Source: CBDFKQ01 sp965248855
GTDB taxonomy: Bacteria; Bacteroidota; Bacteroidia; Cytophagales; 172606-1
Direction of reading: 5' to 3'
Length of the DNA stretch: 64,000 nt
Assembly: GCA_965248855.1 (NCBI GenBank)
Contig: CBDFKQ010000007.1
Coordinates: 71,299 to 135,298 of the forward strand
Part shown: positions 19,701 through 27,908 of the stretch, one piece after another
How positions within the stretch are numbered: position 1 is the stretch's first letter
Layout: every line of letters starts with the position of its first letter
Notes under the pieces: generated by a model
Databases searched by the model: none
The model's input: only the letters and a program-made list of their open reading frames with translations
What the model was told of the DNA's origin: nothing
Position numbers and translations under genes: made by a program

Positions 19701-19848
19701 AAATTGAATTTACTAAATTGCTGCTTAAGCCTTCTTTAACAGTTAAATGACTAAAATGTAAATCAGGAAATTTTTGTGCGGAAGATATAGATGGAGCCAG
19801 CAGGCAAAAACTCAAAACCCCGACCCATATATTTAGTAGCTTTTTCAA
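16768..19848 (-). CDS. Propeller-sensor histidine kinase (LytS/YehU type)
   Basis: 1026 residues. A signal peptide (ending SISSAQ, about residue 24) leads into a large periplasmic sensor built of reg_prop propeller repeats (for example GVIWICTENGFNRFDG, KLWITTGKGIYIFDP, NIWFGTDSGFV, FLWINTPTGIIRYD), about residues 30-660. A Y_Y_Y domain follows (about 690-765, KLKIHAGIFNYTAP and NLNPGSYILHVKG), then one transmembrane helix (LFKLFIAFLILSIGFLIYNY). The cytoplasmic His_kinase domain has the phospho-acceptor motif QMNPHFIFNSLNSIN, and the ATPase has DNGIGRKKAEE and SYGMQITAQRI. Such sensors in this phylum often respond to polysaccharides, but the nearest genes give no substrate clue. It pairs with the LytTR regulator 6 nt downstream. 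Confidence 0.93.
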   Translation of the reverse strand: MKKLLNIWVGVLSFCLLAPSISSAQKFPDLHFSHLTVKEGLSSNLVNSIFQDYTGVIWICTENGFNRFDGNSIKIFKHLLHDSTSVPSNYTLFITEDKQHKLWITTGKGIYIFDPVTEKGETITLTEGNRILQVFKIMCDSHGSIWVNTSMGIKEINSISKKIVSYYYGPDVVRLNSDDFNIVATFFEGRDNKMWIGSYNINKTGKLIENLYFKNTSFQNHLIKDNQNRTWSVSRNWGLKKWDNKEQNFKIMYAPHENVLDVATWHFKGQDYICMSVYPVGVVLYNTSSEKYMEYKHTEDEHTVNSAEDRWIFKDNRNRLWFASTKGVDILDPEMQYFTGNFLYKQLSDVPEKFGIARSFLETKESYYVSGHFQNGLFIYTKDWKIKNQVQHIPSNSVSPHSQEIGSIQQDDTGNIWFGTDSGFVKENNGRFKVYLPENIKNIPYNHDFAFRSFLKRPDGKFWIRHPGKTLYLFDPISEKFIKNYGTEINGGNYKIIYDKNQNLWVATEKGLYKYDNLTDKLILNWFSSPIKTEEVLKNNLRFAHCDNNNILWLTSEGSLINFNPTNGKYNFITAKEGLPEENLHKIIEDDEGFLWINTPTGIIRYDKENKIFNYYTAAHGLPFSENALESFFAKLVSGNIVLGFLGGVIEFNPKEFKSDKRIDTTKIIDADIDDIRYPLVFANNRIKVIKVLPGKKKLKIHAGIFNYTAPTLNKLYFYIDGIDNSWQPSKDGDIVFYNLNPGSYILHVKGAINNTLMWGSGDSIKIIIEPYWYQTILFKLFIAFLILSIGFLIYNYRITQIKKAGKIKTDFEIKMIHLEMQNLRSQMNPHFIFNSLNSINSFIVENKTHLASDYLTKFSRLIRLFLENSKNEYITIEKELETIRLYLLMESIRFDKKFDYTISVDLGIYEQTLLLPTMIIQPYLENSIWHGLLHNKNKGKVVVKIDKEGNTLKIVIEDNGIGRKKAEEMKSKYSNNNKSYGMQITAQRILHLNPNNKVETVDLIDENGNPSGTKVIVYINTDNIN

Positions 19849-20048
19849 ATAAAAATATTTGATCGAAATTTACAATAAAGATTATTTCCTTTGTTCAAAG
19901 GATTTACAAAATGCTTGTTTAAATGTATAATTTGTGTTTAAAAAATTTAAAAGCTCATTAATTTTATTTCCCCTTTCAATAAAATTTTAATAAAAACATA
20001 AAAGATTTTTATTAATTAGATTAGCATTTTTATAATAACCTTATTTAA

Positions 20049-20486
20049 ATGAAAAACGATATTATTGACATTTATAAACGAGACCTGGATAAATTAAAAG
20101 AGGAAATCAACTTATTCCGGGAAGAAAATCTATGGGAAATAACTAAAAATATTAAAAATTCGGCGGGTAATTTATCTTTACACCTGTTAGGAAATTTAAA
20201 TACTTATATCGGTAAAAATTTAGGCCAAACAGGTTATTTAAGAGACAGGGAGAAGGAATTTTCAGAGAAAAATGTAAATAAAAGCGAACTTATAAACCTT
20301 ATTGAAAAAACGAAATTAATGATAGTGACTATATTAACTCCCATAGATGAGGCTGAACTTAAAAAACTTTATCCGGAGAATGTATTTGGATACGAAATGT
20401 CAACTCAATATTTTTTAATTCATCTTTTATCTCATTTATCTTATCATTTAGGTCAAATAAATTATTTGAGGAGGGTGCTCGAATGA
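20049..20486 (+). CDS. DinB-family four-helix protein
   Basis: 145 residues, all-helical. The metal-binding His pattern of DinB/YfiT proteins is present: a His in NLSLHLLGNL (about residue 45) and the C-terminal cluster HLLSHLSYHLGQINYLRR (about 122-139). In related proteins these three histidines hold a divalent metal; some use low-molecular-weight thiols, but the substrate here is unknown. It is a single plus-strand gene divergent from the histidine kinase and convergent with the SRAP homologue. Confidence 0.85.
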   Translation: MKNDIIDIYKRDLDKLKEEINLFREENLWEITKNIKNSAGNLSLHLLGNLNTYIGKNLGQTGYLRDREKEFSEKNVNKSELINLIEKTKLMIVTILTPIDEAELKKLYPENVFGYEMSTQYFLIHLLSHLSYHLGQINYLRRVLE

Positions 20487-20512
20487 TTTAAAAATTCACA
20501 GCCAATTTTAAA

Positions 20513-21202
20513 TTATGTAAACAAAATATAATTTCCCTTTTGGTCAGTTGCATAATTGACAGCCTCTAAAAGCAAAGGTGAATTAAAATCAGGGTTGATA
20601 ATTTGAGATGAGACAGGAAAAAGTTTCAATTTTTCCGCAGGATAAGGTTTTATTAACTCCATAATTTCGTTTAACTCCATTTCCTTATTGAGCCAAACTT
20701 TTTCTTTTTCTAAGGGTAAAATTAAAGGAGCGTTTTTTATAAAAGGTTTTAATATATCATTTGATGGCGTATTTAAGATAGCTGTACTCCGGTGTATAAT
20801 ATTTTTTTCATCGCTCCATACTTTATAAACCCCTGCAAAAGCAAAAGGTAAATTCCATTTCAAGGAAACACGAAACGGTATCAGGCTATTTTTAGAAACC
20901 CTTTTCCAAAAATAAAATCCATCAGCCGGGATTATACATCTTTTTTCCAGCAGAAGAGTTTTAACATTTTTTAATTTGAAATTACTTTTTGAAATCCAAT
21001 ATAATGGTTTTTTATTGACTGAATTTTCTAAAGTTAAACCCCATTCCAAAGCTGAAAGTAAATTTGGACTTTCCATTGTAATACCAACTACGGTATTCCC
21101 CGGAGAGATATTATAACGTGCTTCAGGCATTTCTTTAACAGGTAAGCCATACCTGCGGGCAGTTTTTGCTTTATCTAAAGAAAAGGAAAGTTTGATTTGC
21201 AT
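20513..21202 (-). CDS. SRAP-domain (YedK/HMCES) homologue lacking the usual catalytic residues
   Basis: 229 residues. The SRAP fold is recognisable from YNISPGNTVVGIT, ALEWGL, KRCIIPADGFYFW, FAFAGVYKVW and NAPLILPLEKEKVWL. SRAP proteins normally start MCGR, and Cys2 crosslinks to abasic sites in single-stranded DNA. Here the start is MQIKLSF, so Cys2 is absent, and no in-frame ATG upstream restores it. The Glu of the usual ADGFYEW is Phe (ADGFYFW), the active-site Asn stretch is changed (ISKSNFKL), and the His before the usual RMPVIL motif is missing (FIKNAPLIL). It is probably a non-crosslinking paralogue, perhaps a DNA-structure binder. Confidence 0.8.
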   Translation of the reverse strand: MQIKLSFSLDKAKTARRYGLPVKEMPEARYNISPGNTVVGITMESPNLLSALEWGLTLENSVNKKPLYWISKSNFKLKNVKTLLLEKRCIIPADGFYFWKRVSKNSLIPFRVSLKWNLPFAFAGVYKVWSDEKNIIHRSTAILNTPSNDILKPFIKNAPLILPLEKEKVWLNKEMELNEIMELIKPYPAEKLKLFPVSSQIINPDFNSPLLLEAVNYATDQKGNYILFT

Positions 21203-21448
21203 TTTTAAATAAAAATCTAAATTAAATAAGGTCTGATAGTTTACCTAACATGCTTTTTTTAATTACTTATCGGTTTTTTGAAATAGAGAGAACATTTTTA
21301 AAAAATTGCCTTTATACAGATAAAGAAATTTCATTTTGTAGATTGACGATTTACTTCGTCAGATACTTGATGAACTCCCCTTTTACGCTAATCCACTAGT
21401 CCTTATTTAGATAAACTCTTAAAACAATTTCTTTAAAAATATACAATG

Positions 21449-21479
21449 TTTGGTTTACTTGCCAAACCTTATATATTTT
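21449..21479 (+). promoter_or_regulatory. Promoter of the TonB C-terminal-domain gene
   Basis: TTTG at 21449-21452 and TATATTTT at 21472-21479 are 19 nt apart, matching the phylum consensus except for the final base. It overlaps the beginning of the longest open frame (ATG at 21446). The real start codon is therefore more likely the downstream ATG at 21515. Confidence 0.65.
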
Positions 21480-21514
21480 TATACATTATTTACATTCTTC
21501 AAAAGATCCACAAT

Positions 21515-22174
21515 ATGAATAACCAAAATAAAACCTATTTCAATAAAATTAAAAAATTCGTTTTGTTTTTACTTTTATTTCAATTTTCAGTTGCCAATAG
21601 TTCTACTATTTCTAGCCACTCAAAATATTTTACCCTTTCCGGAAAAGTATTGGACGAAAATAAAAAACCTATTCAGGGTGTTTCTGTTAAAAGTAATAAA
21701 TCTTCACAAGAGGCTACAACTGACGAAAACGGAAGTTTTTCTATTACTGATGTTGAAATAAATGAGGAATTGATTTTTAATTCACGAAATTACGAAATCC
21801 AACTAATTAAAATTGAAAGTAAGGGTGAAATGACAGTTATTTTAAAGCAGAACATACAAGATGAAGTAGTGACTGAGGCAGAAATCCCTCCGGTTTTTCC
21901 GGGAGGAATGAATGGACTTATAAAATATTTAAAAAGGCACATTCAATATCCTGAAATTGCTCAAAAATATCATATTCAGGGAACAGTCTATGTATCTTTT
22001 ATAGTTGGTAGAGATGGGAAAATAAGGGAGGTTATTATATTAAGAGGAATTGGAGGTGGGTGTGAAGAAGAAGCTGTTCGGGTTGTTAAATCTATGCCTA
22101 AATGGATTCCAGGAAAACAAGATGGCAGGCTTGTAAGTTGTAAATTTGCTTTGCCGGTGTCATTTTCACTGTAA
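21515..22174 (+). CDS. Carboxypeptidase-regulatory-like plus TonB C-terminal domain protein
   Basis: About 219 residues from the ATG at 21515, which yields a signal or anchor (KIKKFVLFLLLFQFSVANS). The longer frame from 21446 is disfavoured because a promoter overlaps its first codons. About residues 37-105 form a carboxypeptidase-D regulatory-like sandwich (LSGKVLDENKKPIQGVSVKS, TTDENGSFSITD). About 125-218 form a TonB C-terminal domain (PPVFPGGMNGLIKYLKRHIQ, GTVYVSFIVGRDGKIREVII, SMPKWIPGKQDGR). It is a periplasmic protein; the C-domain may contact TonB boxes or peptidoglycan. It is not a full TonB, as it lacks the Pro-rich spacer. Confidence 0.82.
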   Translation: MNNQNKTYFNKIKKFVLFLLLFQFSVANSSTISSHSKYFTLSGKVLDENKKPIQGVSVKSNKSSQEATTDENGSFSITDVEINEELIFNSRNYEIQLIKIESKGEMTVILKQNIQDEVVTEAEIPPVFPGGMNGLIKYLKRHIQYPEIAQKYHIQGTVYVSFIVGRDGKIREVIILRGIGGGCEEEAVRVVKSMPKWIPGKQDGRLVSCKFALPVSFSL

Positions 22175-22229
22175 GTTGCTTTAATTACTAATATTTTATT
22201 CACAAAAAGATATAAATTAAATATATATA

Positions 22230-22259
22230 AAAAACCGGAAGTTCTCGCTTCCGGTTTTT
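22230..22259. terminator. Bidirectional intrinsic terminator
   Basis: AAAAACCGGAAG (22230-22241) pairs perfectly with CTTCCGGTTTTT (22248-22259) around a 6-nt loop. It lies between two convergent genes, and its A5/T5 ends serve both strands. Confidence 0.9.
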
Positions 22260-22263
22260 ATAT

Positions 22264-22563
22264 TTAACCTTTAATTTTCTTCTCTTTATGTTTTCTCAAT
22301 TGGCTTTTCATTGTTTCCATGGCTAGGTCTGTCGCTTCTTCGAATGTTTTTCCCTGATGCTTGGCAAATAAGAGTATCCCCGGTATTCGAAGTTTTACTT
22401 CTATCAATTTATTAATCTTGCTTTCATCGGGAGTTACTTTCATTACTACTTCTCCATCTATTATTTTGTCGAAGAAGGTATCAAGTTTATCGGCTTTCTT
22501 TTGAATGAACGACAACAATTTTTGGTCGGCATCAAAATGTACGGATTGCATTTGAAGTTTCAT
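22264..22563 (-). CDS. hpf: Ribosome hibernation-promoting factor, short form
   Basis: About 99 residues with the HPF/YfiA fold: KLQMQSVHFDADQKLLSFIQ, KLDTFFDKIIDGEVVMKV, EVKLRIPGILLFAKHQGKTF, then an acidic and basic helix with EEATDLAMETMKSQLRKHKE. I chose the ATG at 22563 (MKLQMQS) over the one at 22569 because family members begin there. The short form lacks the dimerisation extension of long HPF. It binds stalled 70S ribosomes in stationary phase. It lies 105 nt after the Xer recombinase gene on the same strand, a pairing common in this phylum. Confidence 0.93.
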   Translation of the reverse strand: MKLQMQSVHFDADQKLLSFIQKKADKLDTFFDKIIDGEVVMKVTPDESKINKLIEVKLRIPGILLFAKHQGKTFEEATDLAMETMKSQLRKHKEKKIKG

Positions 22564-22667
22564 AAGCATTACAGTTTGTTAAGTGAAACATTGATTAAAA
22601 TAATTCCTGCTTAAGATTTGTTTCATTCGACGGCGTTTGCCGGCAAATATAAATCCCGAACGGGAAA

Positions 22668-23561
22668 TTAAGCCTTTGGGTGCGCCTGATCAAATATTTT
22701 TTTTAGTTTATCTAATGAGTTATGTGTATAAACCTGAGTGGCAGCCAAACTTGTATGCCCCAGTAAATCTTTTATCGCATTCAAATCGGCACCGTGGTTT
22801 AATAAGTGTGTTGCAAAAGTATGCCTCAATACATGTGGGCTTCTTTTACCGGTGGTGCCTGCACTTAAATATTTCCTAACAATGCGGTAAACAAAAATGG
22901 GAATGCACTTTCCCCCCTTATCATTTACAATCATAAAATCATCAAGCACTGTGAATTCTTTTTGTTTTTCTATTTTATAGTTTAATATACTTGAAACCAA
23001 ATTATTATGTAATGGTACAACTCGTTGTTTATCGCGTTTGCCTGTTACTTTTACATTCTTTTCATAAAAATTTATATCACTTTCTTTTATGTTTATCAGT
23101 TCGGATAAACGAATGCCGGTTCCATAAAATAATTCAATAATCAGTTTATCCCTTGCCCCTTCAAAACCATCAGGAAAAGCGGTGTGATCAAGTATGTTAT
23201 TGATCACATTTTCTTCTACAAAATGCGGAATATTTTTAGCGGTTTTTAATGCCTTAATTTTAAGCATAGGATTATTAGTAATCACTTGCTTTCTCTGAAG
23301 GAATTTATAAAAAGTTCTAAGTGTGGCTATTTTACGATTAATAGTAAGCGGGTTCATTTTTTGTTCAACCAAACTTACCACCCACGACCGGATAAATTGA
23401 TAATCTGCGGTGGCTATTTCGTTTGATTGGTATTGATCGGCAACAAAATCGGATAGTTGCGTCAAGTCGTTTTCGTACGCCGACAAGGTGTGAGAACTAT
23501 ATCTTTTTTCAAATTTTAAATATTGTAAAAACGAATCCCTCATAAATTCAACACTTTTCAT
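22668..23561 (-). CDS. xerC: Tyrosine recombinase, XerC/XerD type
   Basis: 297 residues, the usual Xer length. The N-terminal SAM-like core-binding domain is FLQYLKFEKRYSSHTLSAY. The catalytic domain has the Arg in FYGTGIRLSELINI, the Lys in VTGKRDKQRVVP, HVLRHTFATHLLNHGAD (His-x-x-Arg), LLGHTSLAATQVYTH (His and the nucleophilic Tyr). It resolves chromosome dimers at dif. The housekeeping position beside hpf and the lack of cargo or att repeats argue against a mobile-element integrase. XerC versus XerD cannot be settled here. Confidence 0.9.
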   Translation of the reverse strand: MKSVEFMRDSFLQYLKFEKRYSSHTLSAYENDLTQLSDFVADQYQSNEIATADYQFIRSWVVSLVEQKMNPLTINRKIATLRTFYKFLQRKQVITNNPMLKIKALKTAKNIPHFVEENVINNILDHTAFPDGFEGARDKLIIELFYGTGIRLSELINIKESDINFYEKNVKVTGKRDKQRVVPLHNNLVSSILNYKIEKQKEFTVLDDFMIVNDKGGKCIPIFVYRIVRKYLSAGTTGKRSPHVLRHTFATHLLNHGADLNAIKDLLGHTSLAATQVYTHNSLDKLKKIFDQAHPKA

Positions 23562-23923
23562 TTCTATACTAACGTAGGATTTTGTTTTTATATTTAAAAG
23601 ATAAATTTTAACTTTTTATTACAAAGTGTTGAAAATATTAAGTTAAATATGATAAACGATTTTTATTTTTTAAACTTTTGTTTTAATTAATTACAAATTT
23701 TGAAATCAGGTGCACATAAACTTCCCCAAAACCCAAAAAGTATTTATTTGAAGTTAAAGTCCGGTAAACATTTTCCATTACATGCTCTAAAAAAAATTTA
23801 CTCAAAATAAATATTGATATACTGATATCGATATTTCGATATTTATTTTATTAAAAAGAAATTGATTTATTTAAAAATCAATATAAACTTGCATATAGAT
23901 TTTTAAAATTATTATTAATTGTC
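23562..23923. other. Divergent promoter region with AT-rich palindromes (xer/htrA)
   Basis: A 362-nt non-coding region between divergent genes. AAAATAAATAT (23804-23814) is inverted at 23839-23849, and the DNA between them is rich in GATAT/ATATC elements. This could be an operator, a cruciform, or simply low-complexity sequence. No clean consensus promoter was found for either gene. Confidence 0.4.
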
Positions 23924-25339
23924 ATGAAAGAGAAGATTAAAATTATTGTTATTGCATTTTTTGCAGGCTTGGCAGGGGCTTTTACTTTTCAAATTATAAA
24001 ACCTGCAACGATTAATTATATAACTCCGGCAGAACAAATTAATACCGTTGCAATAAACCACAGAGAAAATAATTTTCCGGAAAATTTTGATTTTGTAAAT
24101 GCATCTTTAGTAAGTACGCCAAGTGTTGTTTATATAAAAACAGCTTCTACACAATACGGACAAACAAGTTTTTTCGATTTATTTTTTGGTAATTCTTCTC
24201 AACAACAAGTAGTCAGTTCGGGTTCGGGAGTTATTTTTACTGCAGATGGTTATATTGTTACTAACAACCATGTAATTGAAAATGCAACTTCAGTGGAAGT
24301 TATTCATAACAAACACACATATAAAGCTAAAATAATAGGTACAGATCCATCAACCGATATTGCTGTTTTAAAAATTGAAGCACAAAAATTACCTGCAACT
24401 AAAATTGGTCACTCAAAAGATGTTAAAATCGGCGAATGGGTTTTGGCAGTTGGTAATCCTTTTAATCTTACTTCAACCGTTACAGCAGGTATTGTGAGCG
24501 CAAAAGACAGAAATATAAATATTGTAAACAGTCAATTTCCTATTGAATCTTTCATTCAAACAGATGCAGCAATAAATCCCGGTAATAGTGGTGGGGCTTT
24601 AGTAAATGTAAGAGGTGAATTAATTGGAATAAATACTGCAATACTTTCACGAACAGGATCTTATACAGGTTATGGATTTGCAATACCTATTGATATTGTA
24701 AATAAAGTAGTGGCCGATTTAATTAAATACGGTGAAGTACAAACCGGATTTTTAGGTGTTGATGTTATTGATATCGATAATCAAAATGCTGCTTTATATA
24801 ACCTTCAGGATTTTTCCGGCGTACTGATAACTTATATTGATGCAAATGGTGTTGCTCAAAAGGCAGGATTAAAAAAAGGAGATGTAATTATAAATATAAA
24901 TAAAGAACCAATTGACAGCAAAGGTGCTTTTGATGAACAATTGAGTTTTTACAGGCCGGGCGATAAAATTACAATTGGATATAAAAGAAGTACGCAAGTT
25001 TATCAGGCACAAGTTACTCTTACCAATCGCGAGGGCAATACAAATATTTTAAAAAGAGAAGTTTTTACAACTGAAGGACTGGGTGCCGACCTCGAAACTG
25101 TTTCTAAAATTGAACGCGATCGTTTAAAAATAAATAATGGAGTGCGTATTGTAAAATTAAAAAATGGCTTAATCGGTAAAATGGGTATTGAAGAAGGTTT
25201 TATAATTACTTCTATTAACAAACGTTCTGTAAGTACGCCTAAAGAAGTTTCGGATATTTTACAAACCACACGTGGAAAAATAATTATAGAAGGAATGGAT
25301 AAAAAGGGAACAGAGGGTTATTATCAATTTTATTTTTAA
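23924..25339 (+). CDS. degP: HtrA/DegP-family periplasmic serine protease
   Basis: 471 residues. The N-terminal membrane or signal segment is KIIVIAFFAGLAGAFTFQII. The trypsin-like domain (about 60-275) carries the full triad: His in YIVTNNHVIENA, Asp in STDIAVLKIE, Ser in INPGNSGGALVNV. A first PDZ domain follows (about 280-365, GFLGVDVIDI then AGLKKGDVIININ), and a second, weaker PDZ-like domain ends the protein (about 385-471, GIEEGFIITSINKRSV). It is expected to degrade or refold damaged envelope proteins. The RecD-like helicase gene follows after 20 nt, possibly co-transcribed. Confidence 0.93.
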   Translation: MKEKIKIIVIAFFAGLAGAFTFQIIKPATINYITPAEQINTVAINHRENNFPENFDFVNASLVSTPSVVYIKTASTQYGQTSFFDLFFGNSSQQQVVSSGSGVIFTADGYIVTNNHVIENATSVEVIHNKHTYKAKIIGTDPSTDIAVLKIEAQKLPATKIGHSKDVKIGEWVLAVGNPFNLTSTVTAGIVSAKDRNINIVNSQFPIESFIQTDAAINPGNSGGALVNVRGELIGINTAILSRTGSYTGYGFAIPIDIVNKVVADLIKYGEVQTGFLGVDVIDIDNQNAALYNLQDFSGVLITYIDANGVAQKAGLKKGDVIININKEPIDSKGAFDEQLSFYRPGDKITIGYKRSTQVYQAQVTLTNREGNTNILKREVFTTEGLGADLETVSKIERDRLKINNGVRIVKLKNGLIGKMGIEEGFIITSINKRSVSTPKEVSDILQTTRGKIIIEGMDKKGTEGYYQFYF

Positions 25340-25359
25340 TTATTAAAAAAGGAAATTAA

Positions 25360-26775
25360 ATGTCTATATCAGTAATAGGAAAATTACTTAAAGACTTTCC
25401 TTTTGAACCTACACTCGGCCAAACAGAATTATTTACCTTATTAGAAAAATTTTTGTTGGATAAAGAACCGAAAAGATCGGTTTTTATGCTGAAAGGATAT
25501 GCGGGAACCGGAAAAACAACCACTATTAGTACCTTAGTTAATAATTTGGTTTCATTCGGTTATAAATCAGTTTTGCTTGCACCTACCGGAAGGGCGGCAA
25601 AAGTAATGAGTAATTATTCCAAACGCCGAGCGTACACCATTCATAAAAAAATTTACCACGCCACATCCGATGCATATTCCGGTAAACTAGTTTTTGAAAG
25701 ACAAAGAAACTTACATAAAACAACTATTTTTATTGTTGATGAAGCTTCGATGATAGGCAACGAATCGGAATTTGGATCAAAAAGCTTATTGCACGATTTG
25801 CTTGAATATGCTTTTGAAGAACCTTCCAATAAATTAATTTTAGTGGGCGATGCAGCGCAACTACCACCTGTAGGTTTGAGTTACAGCCCTGCATTAGATG
25901 GAAAATATTTAAAAGAAAACTTTAATTTAAGCATTGTTGAAAAAGAACTGACTGAAGTAACCCGCCAACAAGCCGAATCCGGCATTTTATTTAATGCTAC
26001 TAAACTTAGAAAAGTACTTACAAGTGAAAAACATTTAATTTCTTTTAAAACCAAAGGTTTTAAAGATGTTTATAAAATGACAGGCGAAAAGCTGGAAGAT
26101 GGTTTATTATATGCTTATAAAAAATATGGTTATGAAAACACTATTATATTAAGCAGATCGAATAAAACCGCCGTTCAATATAATGAATATATTCGGAGGC
26201 AAATAAAATTTACTGAAAATGAAATTGATGCAGGAGATTTATTAATGATTGTTAAAAACAATTATAATGTTTTGGAGGAAGATGCACCTGCCGGTTTTTT
26301 AGCCAATGGAGATTTTGTTGAAGTTTTAAAAATAATAAGGTTTGAAGAAATGCACGGATTTAGATTCGCTGATGTAAAATTACAATTAACAGATTATGAA
26401 GAACAAGCCCCATTCGAAGCGAAAATATTTTTAGATACCCTTCATTCATCCACTCCCGCACTTTCTCGTGAAGAATCTAACCGCCTTTATGAAAGTGTTG
26501 TACAAGATTACTTCGATATAAAATCGAAAAAAGAACGAAATGAAAAAATCCGCAAAGACAAATTTTTAGGTGCCTTGCAAGTAAAATTTGCATATGCACT
26601 TACCTGCCATAAATCTCAAGGTGGCCAATGGCAAGCGGTTTTTGTTGATCAGGGTTATATTACAGAAGAAAATATAAATACAGAATTTGTAAGATGGTTA
26701 TACACCGCCTGTACAAGAGCTTCGGAAGAACTTTTTTTAATGAATTTTAATGAAAGGTTTTTTGAAAGTGTTTAA
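25360..26775 (+). CDS. RecD-like ATP-dependent DNA helicase (AAA/UvrD_C_2)
   Basis: 471 residues of superfamily 1B helicase. Walker A is GYAGTGKTTTIS, motif II IFIVDEASMI, motif III LVGDAAQLPPVGLS, then EVTRQQAESGIL. The C-terminal UvrD_C_2 part has ALTCHKSQGGQWQAVFVDQG and RWLYTACTRASEELFLM. It lacks the long N-terminal helical region of RecD2 and is the compact form common in this phylum. It probably unwinds DNA 5' to 3' during repair. It follows the htrA-type gene closely and converges with exonuclease III. Confidence 0.9.
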   Translation: MSISVIGKLLKDFPFEPTLGQTELFTLLEKFLLDKEPKRSVFMLKGYAGTGKTTTISTLVNNLVSFGYKSVLLAPTGRAAKVMSNYSKRRAYTIHKKIYHATSDAYSGKLVFERQRNLHKTTIFIVDEASMIGNESEFGSKSLLHDLLEYAFEEPSNKLILVGDAAQLPPVGLSYSPALDGKYLKENFNLSIVEKELTEVTRQQAESGILFNATKLRKVLTSEKHLISFKTKGFKDVYKMTGEKLEDGLLYAYKKYGYENTIILSRSNKTAVQYNEYIRRQIKFTENEIDAGDLLMIVKNNYNVLEEDAPAGFLANGDFVEVLKIIRFEEMHGFRFADVKLQLTDYEEQAPFEAKIFLDTLHSSTPALSREESNRLYESVVQDYFDIKSKKERNEKIRKDKFLGALQVKFAYALTCHKSQGGQWQAVFVDQGYITEENINTEFVRWLYTACTRASEELFLMNFNERFFESV

Positions 26776-26842
26776 TTAAAAAAATGTTATGCAAATATCT
26801 GCGTTATAGACTCAACTTAATGAAGTGCGGTATTTTTATTTA

Positions 26843-27619
26843 TCAATAATCTTTTAATTCAATCCATACAGGGGCATGATCACTGGATTTTTCCCACCCA
26901 CGAACAGAACGATCTACTCCTGCATCAACAAGGTTATTTTTAAGGTGTGGACTAAGTAAAAAGTGATCAATTCTTAAACCGGCATTACGGTTGAATGCAT
27001 TTCGAAAATAATCCCAAAAAGTATAAATCTTTTCTTCGGGATATAGTTTTCTTATGGCATCAATCCATCCAAGTTCTACAAGTTTTTTAAAAGCCGCACG
27101 GGTTTCAGGGCGAAATAAAGCATCATCTACCCAGCGTTCCGGCTTGTAAACATCTAATTCGGTTGGCATCACATTAAAATCGCCTGTAAGGATAACCGGT
27201 ACATCATATTGAAGCAGTTGAATTGCACGAAGATATAAACGTTCAAACCATTGCAATTTATAATCAAATTTTGGACCCGGTGCAGGGTTGCCATTTGGTA
27301 AATAAATGCATGCAATGCACATATTATTAATAATTGCTTCTAAATACCTGCTGTGGTTATCTTCTTCATCACCCGGTAATACTCTGGTTACTTCCTTTAT
27401 TTCTAAATTTTTGGCCAATATTGCAACACCATTCCAACTTTTTTGCCCGTTCCATATTGCATTATACCCTTCGTTTTGTATTTCTTTAATGGGAAATTTT
27501 TCGTTTGGTGCTTTTAATTCTTGCAGGCAAACAATATCAGGTGATGTTTCATTAAGCCACTTAAGCAAAACAGGCAGTCGGCCATTTACACCATTAACAT
27601 TATAAGTAGCTATTTTCAT
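26843..27619 (-). CDS. xth: Exodeoxyribonuclease III (AP endonuclease)
   Basis: 258 residues of the endonuclease/exonuclease/phosphatase fold. Motifs are MKIATYNVNGVNGRLP, PDIVCLQELK (metal-binding Glu), SWNGVAILAK, VILTGDFNVMPTELDVY (catalytic Asp and Asn), LRIDHFLLS and the final SDHAPVWIEL (Asp-His pair). It cuts 5' of abasic sites in base-excision repair. The start at 27619 is the standard MKIATYN. Confidence 0.95.
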   Translation of the reverse strand: MKIATYNVNGVNGRLPVLLKWLNETSPDIVCLQELKAPNEKFPIKEIQNEGYNAIWNGQKSWNGVAILAKNLEIKEVTRVLPGDEEDNHSRYLEAIINNMCIACIYLPNGNPAPGPKFDYKLQWFERLYLRAIQLLQYDVPVILTGDFNVMPTELDVYKPERWVDDALFRPETRAAFKKLVELGWIDAIRKLYPEEKIYTFWDYFRNAFNRNAGLRIDHFLLSPHLKNNLVDAGVDRSVRGWEKSSDHAPVWIELKDY

Positions 27620-27758
27620 AATAATTAATTTTTAATAGAAGATAAATTTAATAGAATCGGGCCGGGGAATGATCTTTTCAAAAATATATATCATTAATCC
27701 AAATCGTTTACTGCAGGCTACCAAAATTGGTAACTTCCATTTTAATTTTATAATAAAC

Positions 27759-27777
27759 TATACTAAAATGTAGTATA
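27759..27777. repeat. Inverted repeat upstream of the ECF sigma gene
   Basis: TATACTA (27759-27765) is inverted as TAGTATA (27771-27777) with a 5-nt centre. A separate perfect palindrome, CCAAAATTGG, lies at 27721-27730. Both are in the non-coding region before the sigma factor gene and could be regulator-binding sites; neither matches a motif I can name. Confidence 0.35.
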
Positions 27778-27908
27778 ACTATTTTATGGATAAAATAAGT
27801 ATTTTGTAATGTTATAAATAAATTAAGAAAATGAATATAATTGAAGCTTGTAAATTAAACCATTATGATAATCTAACATCCAATCAATTATAAAATAACT
27901 TATTTAAC

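Noticed and set aside
22668..23561. Xer recombinase as the integrase of a mobile element or integron
   Set aside because: It lies beside hpf as in many related chromosomes, with no att-like direct repeats, tRNA gene or cargo; the AT palindrome at 23804-23849 is not attC-like.
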